64,000 bases of DNA from Streptomyces specialis (GTDB taxonomy: Bacteria > Actinomycetota > Actinomycetes > Streptomycetales > Streptomycetaceae), in assembly GCF_001493375.1 (NCBI RefSeq), contig NZ_LN929897.1, positions 394,754 to 458,753 of the forward strand, given 5' to 3'. The notes below the pieces were generated by a model. It saw nothing but the letters and a program-made list of their open reading frames with translations, had not been told where the DNA came from and did not search any database. A program made the translations under genes and the position numbers. Shown one piece after another: positions 1-10,337 of the stretch (positions within the stretch are counted from its first letter, which is position 1; every line of letters starts with the position of its first letter).

Positions 1-678
1 GGAGGGACGGGGCGCGCGGAGCGGGGGGGTGGGCTCGCCGGGCGGCTGCGCGCGTCCGACGGGGGGGGGTGGGCCGAGCCCGCCGCGCGGCTGCGGATCG
101 CCGGTCTGCCGCGCGGTGACGCCGCCTACCTCGCGCGGTGCCGGACGCTGGCCGGGCGGCTCTTCCCCGGGGAGCCGGACGCGGTCGCGTTCACCGAGGC
201 GGACGGGCCCGCCGACGCCCTCGGCGGCGGTGACGAGGTGGTGGTGCGGCCGGGCGAGAGCGCGGGGTTCCCGGTGCCGCTGGTCGCGGCCATGCTCCGG
301 GCGCGTGCCACGGTCTCGGTGGACGGCGGCGGGTACGGGCCCGTGGGCGCGGTGCGGGAGATCGTGGGCGGCGCGGGGCTCGTCGTGCCGCCGCGCGATC
401 CGGGCGCGCTGGCCCGCGCGTGCCTGTCGCTGCTGCGCGACCCCGCCCGCCGGGCGCGGCTCGGGGCGGGGGCGCGCGTCCGGGCGCTGGAGCTGTTCAC
501 GGTCGAACGGAGCGTCGCCGTCTTCCGCGCGGTCTATCCGGAGCTGGCCGCGACGGCCGGCCGTGCCTCCCGGGCGGGCCGCGGCCCGGGGCCGAAGGAG
601 CCGATACGCGGCGTCCGGCCCGGCCCCACCGTTCTCGTCACCGTTCCCGTCGCCGCCGGGCGGGGTGAACCGGCGTGA
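1..678 (+). CDS. GT4-family glycosyltransferase, C-terminal part (5' end outside window)
   Basis: The frame is open from base 1 and ends at TGA 676-678, so the N-terminus lies upstream of the window. The visible 225 residues look like the C-terminal nucleotide-sugar-binding half of a GT-B glycosyltransferase. They show the signature VRPGESAGFPVPLVAAM, then VREIVGGAGLVVPPRDP, then a terminal helix typical of group-1 transferases. By context (sugar epimerase and moeZ downstream) this may be the DUF3492/PelF-like enzyme often found beside moeZ in Streptomyces; that identity is from memory and unproven. The last ~45 residues are low-complexity Arg/Pro/Gly. Its TGA overlaps the next start (GTGA), which suggests translational coupling. 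Confidence 0.72.
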   Translation, partial: GGTGRAERGGGLAGRLRASDGGGWAEPAARLRIAGLPRGDAAYLARCRTLAGRLFPGEPDAVAFTEADGPADALGGGDEVVVRPGESAGFPVPLVAAMLRARATVSVDGGGYGPVGAVREIVGGAGLVVPPRDPGALARACLSLLRDPARRARLGAGARVRALELFTVERSVAVFRAVYPELAATAGRASRAGRGPGPKEPIRGVRPGPTVLVTVPVAAGRGEPA

Positions 679-1247
679 CGTCCCCGGGCGAGCCGTTGGG
701 GACCGTCGTGCTGTGCGGGCTGCCGGTGGCGGCGTACGCGCTGGTCGGCGACGGGGCCCTGGCCGGGCTGCTGCCCGGACCGCAGGACGTGTCCGGCGGC
801 GGCGTGACGGCCGCCGTGCTCGTTCTCGCGCCGGCCGTGGCGGCGGCCGTGTGGTCGCGCGGGCGGTTCGCCGTGCTGGCGGCCGGTCTGGTCGGCGCGC
901 TGCTGTGGGCGGGCGGCCACGCCGCCGCCACCGCGCTGCTGTGGGCGGCGGTGCTGGCCGCCGGGCGCGGCTCCCGGCGCGCCGCCGCGCTCGCCCTGTC
1001 GGCCGCGGGGGCGGCCGAACTGCTGGCGCCGGCCCTGGCCAGCGGCTCCTGGCTGCCCGGCTGCGAGCGCCTGGGCCGCCCGGTCGGGGTGCTGGTCGAC
1101 GCCCACGGCCTGGCCGTCGTGCCCATGCTGGCCTGTGGCGGCGCCGCGGCCGTCCTGCTGTGCCACGCCGCCGTCCGGCACCCGATCTCTTTCCTTCCCC
1201 TACCCCTCTACCCATGCGACACGAAGCAAGGAGCAAGGAACCGATGA
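675..1247 (+). CDS. Hydrophobic integral membrane protein, unknown function
   Basis: 190 residues from GTG at 675, which overlaps the upstream stop by four bases. The protein is almost entirely Ala/Leu/Val/Gly-rich with about five or six predicted membrane segments, separated by short Arg-containing loops such as WSRGR and GRGSRR. I recognise no catalytic motif. Tight coupling to the glycosyltransferase and proximity to a sugar epimerase suggest a role in export or assembly of a surface glycan, but this is inference from context only. The final ~20 residues are not hydrophobic and end in a ribosome-binding-site-like stretch belonging to the next reading frame. Confidence 0.6.
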   Translation: MTSPGEPLGTVVLCGLPVAAYALVGDGALAGLLPGPQDVSGGGVTAAVLVLAPAVAAAVWSRGRFAVLAAGLVGALLWAGGHAAATALLWAAVLAAGRGSRRAAALALSAAGAAELLAPALASGSWLPGCERLGRPVGVLVDAHGLAVVPMLACGGAAAVLLCHAAVRHPISFLPLPLYPCDTKQGARNR

Positions 1248-1297
1248 CCCCACAACTGCCCGGCGTCCCCCGGATCGCGCGGGAGGCCCTCCGATGA
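1244..1297 (+). CDS. 17-codon ORF coupled on both sides (possible leader or gene remnant)
   Basis: A short frame beginning MTPQLPGVPR, preceded by AAGGAG at good spacing. Its ATG overlaps the TGA of the membrane-protein gene (ATGA, 1244-1247). Its own TGA overlaps the ATG of the epimerase gene (ATGA, 1294-1297). It could be a translational relay peptide, a remnant of a lost gene, or chance. No homology can be judged at this length. Confidence 0.3.
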   Translation: MTPQLPGVPRIAREALR

Positions 1298-2247
1298 GAG
1301 TGCTGCTTCTCGGCGCGGGCGGGTATCTGGGCCGGTTCGTCGCCGACCGGCTGCTCGCCGACCCCGCCGTCCAGCTCACCGCGCTCGGCCGGGGTGACGA
1401 CGCGGACGTCCGGTTCGACCTGTCCACCGGCAGCCCCGGCGCGCTGACCCGTTTCCTCGACGCCGTGCACCCCGGGGTCGTCGTCAACTGCGCCGGGGCG
1501 ATCCGGGGCACGGCGAGCGAGCTGGCCCGGCACAACACCGTCGCCACGGCCACCCTGTGCGAGTCCATGCGGCGCAGCGGCTGCCGCGCCCGGCTGGTGC
1601 ACCTCGGCTGCGCCGCCGAGTACGGGCCGTCGCAGACCGGTTCGTCGATCGCCGAGGACGCGGTGGCGCGGCCGGGCGGTCCGTACGGCGTGAGCAAGCT
1701 GGCCGCCACCGAGCTGGTGCTCGGCTCGGGGCTGGACGCGATCGTGCTGCGGGTCTTCTCACCGACCGGGCCCGGCACCCCGGCCGGTTCGCCGCTGGGG
1801 CGGCTGGCCGACTCGCTGCGGCGCGCGATGCAGCACGGCGACAGCGAGCTGAAGCTCGGGGGCCTCGGCGTGCAGCGTGACTTCGTGGACGTCCGGGACG
1901 TGGCGCGCGCGGTGCACGCGGCGACGCTCTCGGCGGCGCAGGGCGTGGTCAACATCGGCACCGGGCACGCGGTCCGGCTGCGCGACGCGGCGGCGGCGCT
2001 GGCGCGGATCTCCGGCTACGGCGGGACGGTCCACGAGCTGGAGGGCCCGCCCGCGCCCCGGCTCCCGCCGGTCGGCGAGGGCCTGCCGCACGGGCATCTG
2101 TCGCCGCCGGTGCCGTATCCGGACGGCTGTGGCACCTGGCAGCAGGCCGACGTCCGCACCGCGCGGGACCGGCTGGGGTGGCGGGCCAGGATCGGTCTGG
2201 AGGAGTCGCTCGCCGACATCTGGATGGAGGCCGCCTGCCGGATGTGA
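1294..2247 (+). CDS. NAD(P)-dependent epimerase/dehydratase (extended SDR)
   Basis: 317 residues. The ATG at 1294 has GGGAGG seven bases upstream and is preferred over longer in-frame starts because MRVLLLGAGGYLGRF begins directly with the Rossmann motif (GxxGxxG, residues 7-13). The catalytic Tyr and Lys are seen in YGVSK around residues 130-134, with the Ser/Thr partner in the preceding strand. The C-terminal half has the DFVDVRDVARAV signature of sugar nucleotide epimerases (GalE/RmlD-like). It sits in the same direction as the glycosyltransferase, so a nucleotide-sugar substrate is likely, but the exact sugar cannot be read from sequence. Confidence 0.78.
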   Translation: MRVLLLGAGGYLGRFVADRLLADPAVQLTALGRGDDADVRFDLSTGSPGALTRFLDAVHPGVVVNCAGAIRGTASELARHNTVATATLCESMRRSGCRARLVHLGCAAEYGPSQTGSSIAEDAVARPGGPYGVSKLAATELVLGSGLDAIVLRVFSPTGPGTPAGSPLGRLADSLRRAMQHGDSELKLGGLGVQRDFVDVRDVARAVHAATLSAAQGVVNIGTGHAVRLRDAAAALARISGYGGTVHELEGPPAPRLPPVGEGLPHGHLSPPVPYPDGCGTWQQADVRTARDRLGWRARIGLEESLADIWMEAACRM

Positions 2248-2316
2248 GGGCGATCCGGCCGCGGTTTGCCCGGACTGTGGGACTGGTGTCTCGGAATGGG
2301 TCGGCGCATGGCAGTG

Positions 2317-2344
2317 TTGAACCCGGAACGACTGTCCCTATGAC
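2317..2344 (+). promoter_or_regulatory. Candidate moeZ promoter
   Basis: TTGAAC (2317-2322) and TATGAC (2339-2344) are separated by 16 bases and lie just upstream of the GTG start of moeZ at 2359. This fits a housekeeping sigma factor promoter with a very short 5' UTR. Confidence 0.4.
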
Positions 2345-2358
2345 CCTACGGAGTCACC

Positions 2359-3537
2359 GTGTCGCTGCCACCCCTGGTAGAGCCGGCCCCCGAGCTCACC
2401 GTCGACGAGGTCCGCAGGTACTCCCGCCACCTGATCATTCCCGATGTCGGGATGGCCGGGCAGAAGCGGCTGAAGAACGCCAAGGTCCTCTGTGTGGGCG
2501 CGGGCGGACTGGGGTCGCCCGCCTTGATGTATCTCGCCGCGGCCGGGGTCGGCACGCTGGGCATTGTCGAGTTCGACGTGGTCGACGAGTCGAATCTCCA
2601 GCGCCAGATCATCCACAGCCAGGCGGACATCGGCAAGCCCAAGGCGCTCTCCGCCAAGGAGACCGTGGAGGGCATCAACCCGTTCATCCAGGTGAACATC
2701 CACGAGGAGCGCCTGGACTCGTCGAACGTGTTGGAGCTGTTCGCCCGGTACGACCTGATCGTGGACGGGACGGACAACTTCGCGACCCGGTACCTGGTCA
2801 ACGACGCGTGCGTGCTGCTGGGCAAGCCGTACGTGTGGGGTTCGATCTACCGCTTCGACGGCCAGGCGTCCGTGTTCTGGTCGGAGCACGGGCCGTGCTA
2901 CCGCTGCCTGTACCCCGAGCCGCCGCCGCCCGGCATGGTGCCGTCGTGCGCCGAGGGCGGCGTGCTCGGCGTGCTGTGCGGGTCGGTCGGCGCGATCCAG
3001 GTCACCGAGGCGATCAAGCTCCTGACGGGGACGGGCGAACCGCTCCTCGGCCGGCTGATGATCTACGACGCCCTGGAGATGAACTACCGGCAGGTCAAGG
3101 TCCGCAAGGACCCCAACTGCGCGGTCTGCGGCGAGAACCCGACCGTCACCGAGCTGATCGACTACGAAGCCTTCTGCGGCGTCGTGTCGGACGAGGCGCA
3201 GGCGGCGGCGAAGGACTCGACCATCACCCCGCTCCAGCTCAAGCAGTGGATCGACGCGGACGAGAAGATCGACATCATCGACGTCCGGGAGCCCAACGAG
3301 TACGAGATCGTCTCGATCCCGGGCGCGCGGCTGGTGCCGAAGGACGAGTTCCTGCTGGGGAACGCGCTGGGCGACCTGCCGCAGGACCGCAGGATCGTGC
3401 TGCACTGCAAGACGGGCGTGCGGTCGGCCGAGGTGCTGGCGGTGCTGAAGAACGCCGGCTTCGCCGACGCCGTGCACGTCGGTGGCGGTGTCATCGGCTG
3501 GGTCAACCAGATCGAGCCGGAGAAGCCGGTCTACTGA
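2359..3537 (+). CDS. moeZ: MoeZ/MoeB-type adenylyltransferase-sulfurtransferase
   Basis: 392 residues, the usual length of the actinobacterial ThiF/E1-rhodanese fusion. The GTG start has ACGGAG just upstream. Residues 15-260 are the E1-like domain, with the nucleotide loop GAGGLGS (47-53), conserved Asp residues in DLIVDGTDNF, a probable adenylate/persulfide Cys in PSCAEGG (about 197), and a zinc site CYRC (180-183) with CAVC (254-257). The C-terminal rhodanese domain has active-site loop HCKTGVRS (Cys350). Members activate the C-terminal Gly-Gly of sulfur carriers (MoaD, ThiS, CysO types) and load sulfur, acting in molybdopterin, thiamine, cysteine and thio-natural-product pathways. moaE is encoded 32 kb away in this window; no moaD is visible. 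Confidence 0.95.
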   Translation: MSLPPLVEPAPELTVDEVRRYSRHLIIPDVGMAGQKRLKNAKVLCVGAGGLGSPALMYLAAAGVGTLGIVEFDVVDESNLQRQIIHSQADIGKPKALSAKETVEGINPFIQVNIHEERLDSSNVLELFARYDLIVDGTDNFATRYLVNDACVLLGKPYVWGSIYRFDGQASVFWSEHGPCYRCLYPEPPPPGMVPSCAEGGVLGVLCGSVGAIQVTEAIKLLTGTGEPLLGRLMIYDALEMNYRQVKVRKDPNCAVCGENPTVTELIDYEAFCGVVSDEAQAAAKDSTITPLQLKQWIDADEKIDIIDVREPNEYEIVSIPGARLVPKDEFLLGNALGDLPQDRRIVLHCKTGVRSAEVLAVLKNAGFADAVHVGGGVIGWVNQIEPEKPVY

Positions 3538-3556
3538 CGGCGGACGCGTGACGCAC

Positions 3557-3586
3557 GGCCCCGGACGGCACATGCCGCCCGGGGCC
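3557..3586. terminator. Bidirectional hairpin between convergent genes
   Basis: Arms GGCCCCGGACGGCA (3557-3570) and TGCCGCCCGGGGCC (3573-3586) pair over 14 bases with one mismatch and a 2-base loop. It lies between convergent moeZ and the peptidase gene. There is no T-run on either side, as is common in Streptomyces. Confidence 0.6.
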
Positions 3587-3609
3587 GCGGTCGTCCCGGG
3601 ACGCCATGG

Positions 3610-5256
3610 CTAGGTGCAGACCGTGCCGTTCTCGGGGGTGGTGCCGGTCAGCAGGTGCGCGTTCACCGCGTCGGCGACGCACGGGTGGTCGGGGCTGTAG
3701 GCGCCGTGGCCGTCGCCGTCGTAGGTGAGGAGCGAGGCGACGGACTCGCCGCCCATCGCCTCCTGCATGGCGGCGGCGCCCTCGTAGGGGGTGGCCGGGT
3801 CGCCGGTGGTGCCCACCAGCAGCAGCGGCGAGGCGGGGTCCTCGACGGAGACGTCGAGCGCCCCGGTCGTCGCGCCGGTCACCGGCCAGCCCTCGCAGCC
3901 GGTCACGGTCCAGACCATGGAGTCGCCGAAGACCGGGGACGCCTCCAGGAACTCGTCGCGGTAGGCGTCGACGTCGTCGATGTCCACGCCGTAGGAGTAG
4001 TCGGCGCAGGTGATGGCGGTCTGGGCGTCGCTCTGGTTGCTGTACTCGCCGTTGCTGTCCCGGCCGCTGAGGAGGTCGGAGAAGCCGAGCAGCGTGTCGC
4101 CCGAGCCGTCCATGAGCTGCTGGAGCGCCGTGGTCAGGTACTCCCAGCTCTCCTCGGAGTACAGGGCGGCGACGATGCCGCTCTCGGCCCGGTCGCGGGT
4201 CAGTTCGCGGCCGTCGGGGTCGCCGGTGGGCATCGGGTGGTCCCCGAGGTACTCCAGGACGCGGGTGAGCATGTCGGTGGCCTCGGCCTCGGTGGCGCCC
4301 AGCGGGCAGGCGCCCTCGCCGACGCAGTACGCGAGGTAGTGGTCCAGGGCGAGCTGGAAGCCTTCGGCCTGGCGGAGGCCGTTCTCGATCGGGTCGACCG
4401 CGGGGTTCACGACGGCGTCCAGGACGGTGCGGCCGATGTTCCCGGGGAAGAGGTGGGCGTAGACGGCGCCGAGTTCGGTGCCGTAGGAGATGCCGAAGTA
4501 GTGGAGCCGCTCGTCGCCGAGGGCGTGGCGCAGGAGGTCGAGGTCGCGGGCGGTGTTGGCGGTGGTGACGTGCGGCAGCACGGCGCCGGAGTTCTCCTGG
4601 CAGGCGGCGGCGTACTCCGCGTCCAGCTCCTCGTAGAGGCGTTCCTCCTCCGGCGTCTCGGGCGGGCCGGGTATCCGTTCGTTCGCCGCGTCCCGTTCGT
4701 CGCCGCTCCAGCAGACGACGCCCTCGCTCTCGCCGACGCCGCGCGGGTCGAAGCTGACCAGGTCGAACCCGCCCTCGTGGAGGGTCTCGTAGTCCTCGGC
4801 CAGGCCGGGCAGGGTGGCGACGCCGGAGCCGCCGGGGCCGCCGAAGTTGAAGACGAGGGAGCCTATGCGCTCGTCGTCGGGGGCGGAGGTCACCGCCCGG
4901 ATGAGGGCGATCTCGATCGTCTCGCCGCCGGGGTCCTCGTAGTCGAGGGGAACGGTCAGGTCCGCGCACTGCCAGGGGGTGCCGTCCGCCAGCGTGTTGG
5001 GGCGGCCCCCGTCGGCGCCCTGGAGGACGCTGGGGCCGGGACAGCGCTCCCAGGCCAGGCGCTGCCGGGCCAGCTCGTCGGGGAGCCCGGGGTAGCTGTC
5101 GGACAGGGGTATGGACTCCTCGGCCGCGCCGTCGTCGCGCGCCGGGTCGTCGCCGTCGGGACCGTCCCCGCTGCACGCCGTCACCGTCGCCAGGAGCATG
5201 GCGGCCAGCACGGCGGCGGTGGGCAGGACGCGGGGGCGGCGCGGAGATGTGATCAT
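3610..5256 (-). CDS. Secreted TAP-like alpha/beta-hydrolase lipoprotein (S33 family), copy 1
   Basis: 548 residues. The N-terminal signal peptide ends in a lipobox-like TVTAC, so the mature protein should be anchored outside the membrane. The serine hydrolase fold shows the oxyanion region FNFGGPGGSG, DPRGVGES, nucleophile elbow FGISYGT, an Asp in GTTGDPATPY and the His in GDGHGAY. This matches mycelium-associated tripeptidyl aminopeptidases and the SlpD/SlpE proteins of Streptomyces, which trim tripeptides from extracellular peptides. It is the last of three tandem paralogues (with 5278-6976 and 7029-8648) running in the same direction downstream of modAB; 21 bases separate it from copy 2. 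Confidence 0.88.
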   Translation of the reverse strand: MITSPRRPRVLPTAAVLAAMLLATVTACSGDGPDGDDPARDDGAAEESIPLSDSYPGLPDELARQRLAWERCPGPSVLQGADGGRPNTLADGTPWQCADLTVPLDYEDPGGETIEIALIRAVTSAPDDERIGSLVFNFGGPGGSGVATLPGLAEDYETLHEGGFDLVSFDPRGVGESEGVVCWSGDERDAANERIPGPPETPEEERLYEELDAEYAAACQENSGAVLPHVTTANTARDLDLLRHALGDERLHYFGISYGTELGAVYAHLFPGNIGRTVLDAVVNPAVDPIENGLRQAEGFQLALDHYLAYCVGEGACPLGATEAEATDMLTRVLEYLGDHPMPTGDPDGRELTRDRAESGIVAALYSEESWEYLTTALQQLMDGSGDTLLGFSDLLSGRDSNGEYSNQSDAQTAITCADYSYGVDIDDVDAYRDEFLEASPVFGDSMVWTVTGCEGWPVTGATTGALDVSVEDPASPLLLVGTTGDPATPYEGAAAMQEAMGGESVASLLTYDGDGHGAYSPDHPCVADAVNAHLLTGTTPENGTVCT

Positions 5257-5277
5257 GATTCCTCGGTCGGATGGGGG

Positions 5278-6976
<1,699 letters not shown>

Positions 6977-7028
6977 CCCCCACCCCCCTGTCGTTACCGG
7001 ACAGTATCCCGGCGTGCGGGGGCCGGGG

Positions 7029-8648
7029 CTAGGCGGAGCAGGTCGTGCCGTCCTCGGGGACCCGGCCTTTGAGGAGGTAGGCGTTGACGGTCGAACGGAC
7101 GCACTCGTTCCCGCCGTTGTACGCGCCGTGGCCCTCGCCCTCGTACGTCAGCTCGACGCCGACGTCGTCGCCGAGGGCCTCCTTCATGCGGCGGGTGCCC
7201 TCGTACGGCGTGGCCGGGTCGCCGGTCGTGCCGACCAGCAGGATCGGTGCCGCGCCGGGGGCGGCGACGTCGGGGTGGGCGCGCTGCCCGTCGACCGGCC
7301 AGTGGGTGCAGCCCAGCAGGGACCAGGCCATCGGCGGGCCGAAGACACCGGACGCCTCCTCGAAGTCGTCCATGGCGTCGCGCACGTCGTCCACGGTGTA
7401 ACGGCGGCGGGAGTCGGCGCAGTTGATGGCGGTGAGCGACGACTGGAGCGTGGTGTACGTGCCGTCCGGGTTGCGGCCGTTCATGGCGTCGCCGAGGGCC
7501 AGCAGGACGGTGCCGTCGGCGTCCTCCCCGGCGAGGGCGTCGTCCAGTCCCTGGGTGAGGTAGGGCCAGAACTCCTCGGAGTACAGCGCCTGGGCGACGC
7601 CGTTCCAGGCCAGGGCCTGGGTCAGCTCGCGGCCGTCCGGGTCCTGGGTGCGCAGCGGGTCGTCGGCCAGTCCGTCGAGGAAGCGGGCGAGGCGGTCCTC
7701 GGCGTCGTCGGGGTCGCCGCCGAGGGGGCAGTCGTCGTTCTCGGCGCACTGCTCCAGGTAGGAGCCCAGCGCGAGCTGGAATCCGGCGGCCTGGCCGAGG
7801 GCGCCGTCCTCGGTGTCGCCGGTGGGGTCCACGACGGCGTCGAAGACGGCGCGGCCGACGCGGCGGGGGAACAGGTGGGCGTAGACACCGCCCAGTTCGG
7901 TGCCGTAGGAGATGCCGAAATAGTGCAGCTTGTCGTCGCCGAGCACCTCGCGCATCAGGTCCAGGTCGCGGGCGGTGGCGGTGGTGGTGAGGTGGGGCAG
8001 CAGGTCGCCGGCGGACTCCTCGCAGCCGTCCGCGAACCTTTTCAGGCGGTCGTTCAGGGCGCGGCGCTGCCGGGCGTCGTCCGGGACCGGGTCGGCGGCG
8101 AAGAACTCGTCGAGGGTGGCGTCGTCCAGGCACCGCACGCCCTCGCTGCCGCCGACGCCGCGCGGGTCGAAGCTGACCAGGTCGTACCGTTCGCGGAGCT
8201 TGGCGTAGTCCTGGCCGAAGGCGGGCAGGGTGACGACGCCGGAGCCGCCGGGGCCGCCGAAGTTGAACAGCAGCGAGCCGATCCGGTCGTCGCCGCGCGC
8301 CTCGGAGCGGGCGCGGACCATCGCCAGGCCGATGGTGTCGCCTTCGGGGTCCGTGTAGTCCAGCGGCGCGGTCAGGGTGGCGCACTCCCACGCGGCGCCG
8401 TCCGGCAGCGGCGCGGGCGACATCTGGTCGTCGCCCTGGGCGGGGGCGGGCGGTTCGCACGCCGACCAGTCGAGGTCCTGCCCGGTGAGGGACTCGGGGA
8501 GGTCGGAGGTGTCGGTCGCGCCGGACCCGGCGGCGGCCGGGGCCGATCCGACCCGGTCGGGGGCGGCGCAGGACGCCACCGTCAGCAGGAGCGCGGCGGC
8601 CAGGACGCACGGCGCGAGCACGGGCCCCGGGGGTCGGACTCGGGTCAT
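7029..8648 (-). CDS. TAP-like alpha/beta-hydrolase lipoprotein (S33 family), copy 3
   Basis: 539 residues from ATG 8648, which has GGGAG eight bases upstream; an upstream ATG at 8684 would add 12 residues. The signal peptide ends in lipobox TVASC. The catalytic elements are the same as in the two downstream copies: FNFGGPGGSG, DPRGVGGSEG, FGISYGTELGG, GTTGDPATPY and GEGHGAY, with conserved cysteines near the C-terminus (ECVRS and TTCSA). It is the first of the three tandem copies and lies 75 bases downstream of modB on the same strand, so it may be co-transcribed with modAB. The substrate is probably extracellular peptides, released as tripeptides (family knowledge). Confidence 0.88.
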   Translation of the reverse strand: MTRVRPPGPVLAPCVLAAALLLTVASCAAPDRVGSAPAAAGSGATDTSDLPESLTGQDLDWSACEPPAPAQGDDQMSPAPLPDGAAWECATLTAPLDYTDPEGDTIGLAMVRARSEARGDDRIGSLLFNFGGPGGSGVVTLPAFGQDYAKLRERYDLVSFDPRGVGGSEGVRCLDDATLDEFFAADPVPDDARQRRALNDRLKRFADGCEESAGDLLPHLTTTATARDLDLMREVLGDDKLHYFGISYGTELGGVYAHLFPRRVGRAVFDAVVDPTGDTEDGALGQAAGFQLALGSYLEQCAENDDCPLGGDPDDAEDRLARFLDGLADDPLRTQDPDGRELTQALAWNGVAQALYSEEFWPYLTQGLDDALAGEDADGTVLLALGDAMNGRNPDGTYTTLQSSLTAINCADSRRRYTVDDVRDAMDDFEEASGVFGPPMAWSLLGCTHWPVDGQRAHPDVAAPGAAPILLVGTTGDPATPYEGTRRMKEALGDDVGVELTYEGEGHGAYNGGNECVRSTVNAYLLKGRVPEDGTTCSA

Positions 8649-8723
8649 GGCGAGGGCTCCCATCGTTCGCTCCGACCGCCTCATCGTCGGCCGGGCGGGT
8701 GCCGGGCCGCACCCGGGGCCCGG

Positions 8724-9518
8724 TCAATCGGGTGACGTGCGGAGCGGCCCGAGCCAGCGCCCGCGCAGCGCGAACAGCACCGCGGCGGCGATGGCGAGCA
8801 GCAGCAGCGACACGGCGGTGGCGCCCGCCGGGTCGTCCTGGAGCAGCAGGTAGACCTTCAGCGGCAGGGTCTGCGTGGTGCCCGGCAGGTTCCCCGCGAA
8901 GGTGATCGTCGCGCCGAACTCGCCCAGCGCCCGTGCCCAGCACAGCGCCGCGCCCGCCGTCAGGGCCGGGCCGGTCATCGGCAGCGTCACCGAGCGCAGG
9001 GGGCGCAGCGGGCCCGCGCCCATGGTGGCGGCGGCCTCCTCGAAGTGCGGGTCGAGGCCGGTCAGGGCGCCTTCGAGGCTGATGACCAGGAACGGCATCG
9101 ACACGAAGACGGCGGCGACGACCGCGCCCGCCGTGGAGAACGGCAGGGTGACGCCGAGGGCTTCCAGCGGGCCGCCGAGCAGGCCGCGCCGCCCCAGGCC
9201 CTGGAGCAGCGCGACGCCCGCGACGGTGGGCGGCAGCACCATCGGCAGGATCGCCAGGCAGCGCACCAGCGCGCGCCCGGGGAAGTCGGCGCGGGCCAGC
9301 AGCCAGGCCAGCGGCACGCCGAGCAGCAGCGAGATCAGCAGCGCCCAGCCGGAGACCAGCAGCGACAGGCCCAGCGCCTCGGTGACGGCGGGCGCGGTGA
9401 GCCGGCCGGCCAGGGCGGACCAGGGCGCGGCGGCGACGATGCCGAGCAGCGGCAGGAGCAGGAACGCGACGGCGAGGAGCGCGGGCAGCGCCAGGAGCAG
9501 CGGAGGGCGGCGGGACAC
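8724..9518 (-). CDS. modB: Molybdate ABC transporter permease ModB
   Basis: 264 residues with about five or six membrane spans. The EAA loop that contacts the ATPase is seen as EEAAATMGAGPLRPLRSVTLP-like sequence around residues 160-180, followed by LGEFGATITFAGNLPGTTQT, a signature of ModB. The start is GTG at 9518, six bases after the modA stop. No modC ATPase gene follows; the next gene is a peptidase. ModB would need an ATPase encoded elsewhere or a shared one. Confidence 0.92.
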   Translation of the reverse strand: MSRRPPLLLALPALLAVAFLLLPLLGIVAAAPWSALAGRLTAPAVTEALGLSLLVSGWALLISLLLGVPLAWLLARADFPGRALVRCLAILPMVLPPTVAGVALLQGLGRRGLLGGPLEALGVTLPFSTAGAVVAAVFVSMPFLVISLEGALTGLDPHFEEAAATMGAGPLRPLRSVTLPMTGPALTAGAALCWARALGEFGATITFAGNLPGTTQTLPLKVYLLLQDDPAGATAVSLLLLAIAAAVLFALRGRWLGPLRTSPD

Positions 9519-9524
9519 GGCGGG

Positions 9525-10334
9525 CTACGGCGAGCGGAAACCGGCGTCGGGCAGCAGCGCCCGCACCTCGGGGGGGGCGAGCCAGTCGACGAACTCCTGG
9601 GCCCGCTCGGGGTGGTCCGAGCCGTTCAGGGCGGCGGCCGGGTAGTCGGCGACGATGTTCTGCCCCGCGGGGATGGGGACGGCCCGCACATCGTCGCCCG
9701 CGGCGGTGGCGTCGGTGACGTAGACCAGGCCCGCGTCGGCCTCGCCCAGCTCCACCTTGCCGAGCACGGCGCGGACGTTGGGCTCCTGCGAGTCGGGGGT
9801 GACCTCCAGGCCCTGGGCGTCGAGGATCCGCTGTCCGTACCGGCCGGCGGGGACCTCGGGTGCGGCGAGCACCAGGCGCAGGCCGGGATCGGCGAGGTCG
9901 GCGAGCGAGGTGACGTCCGCCGGGTTGCCGGGCGGGGTGACGATGACCAGCTCGTTGCGGGCGATGATCTCCGGCTCGGCGGTCTCGTCCGCGACGTCCG
10001 CCATGGTCCGGGTGTCGGCGGTGACCAGCACGTCGGCGGGGGCGCCCTGGGTGACCTGGGCGGCCAGCTCCTGGGAGCCGGCGAACGAGAACCGGACGGT
10101 GACGCCGGGGTGCGCCTCCTCGTAGACCTCGCCGGCCTCCGTGAAGACGTCCGTGAGGGAGGCGGCGGCCAGCACGGTCAGCGTGACGCTCCCGCCGCCA
10201 TCGCTGTCGCCGTCACCGCCGTCGGAGCCGCAGGCGACGGCCGCCGGGAGCAGCAGCGCGGCGATCAGCGGCCCCGGCACGGCGGCGCGGCGAGCGGGCC
10301 GGCCGGGTCGGCCGGGGGGTCTGGCCGGAGTCAT
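9525..10334 (-). CDS. modA: Molybdate-binding lipoprotein ModA
   Basis: 269 residues. The signal peptide ends in AAVAC, so it is a lipid-anchored solute-binding protein. The mature part begins with VLAAASLTDVFTEAGEVYE, the classic ModA N-terminal motif whose Ser residues ligand the oxyanion, and contains FAGSQELAAQVTQGAPADV, KVELGEADAGLVYVTDA and the C-terminal FVDWLAPPEVRALL block. The ATG lies three bases after the stop of the Mop-domain regulator, so the order mop-modA-modB is a tight operon. It captures molybdate (or tungstate) outside the membrane. Confidence 0.93.
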   Translation of the reverse strand: MTPARPPGRPGRPARRAAVPGPLIAALLLPAAVACGSDGGDGDSDGGGSVTLTVLAAASLTDVFTEAGEVYEEAHPGVTVRFSFAGSQELAAQVTQGAPADVLVTADTRTMADVADETAEPEIIARNELVIVTPPGNPADVTSLADLADPGLRLVLAAPEVPAGRYGQRILDAQGLEVTPDSQEPNVRAVLGKVELGEADAGLVYVTDATAAGDDVRAVPIPAGQNIVADYPAAALNGSDHPERAQEFVDWLAPPEVRALLPDAGFRSP

Positions 10335-10337
10335 GTC

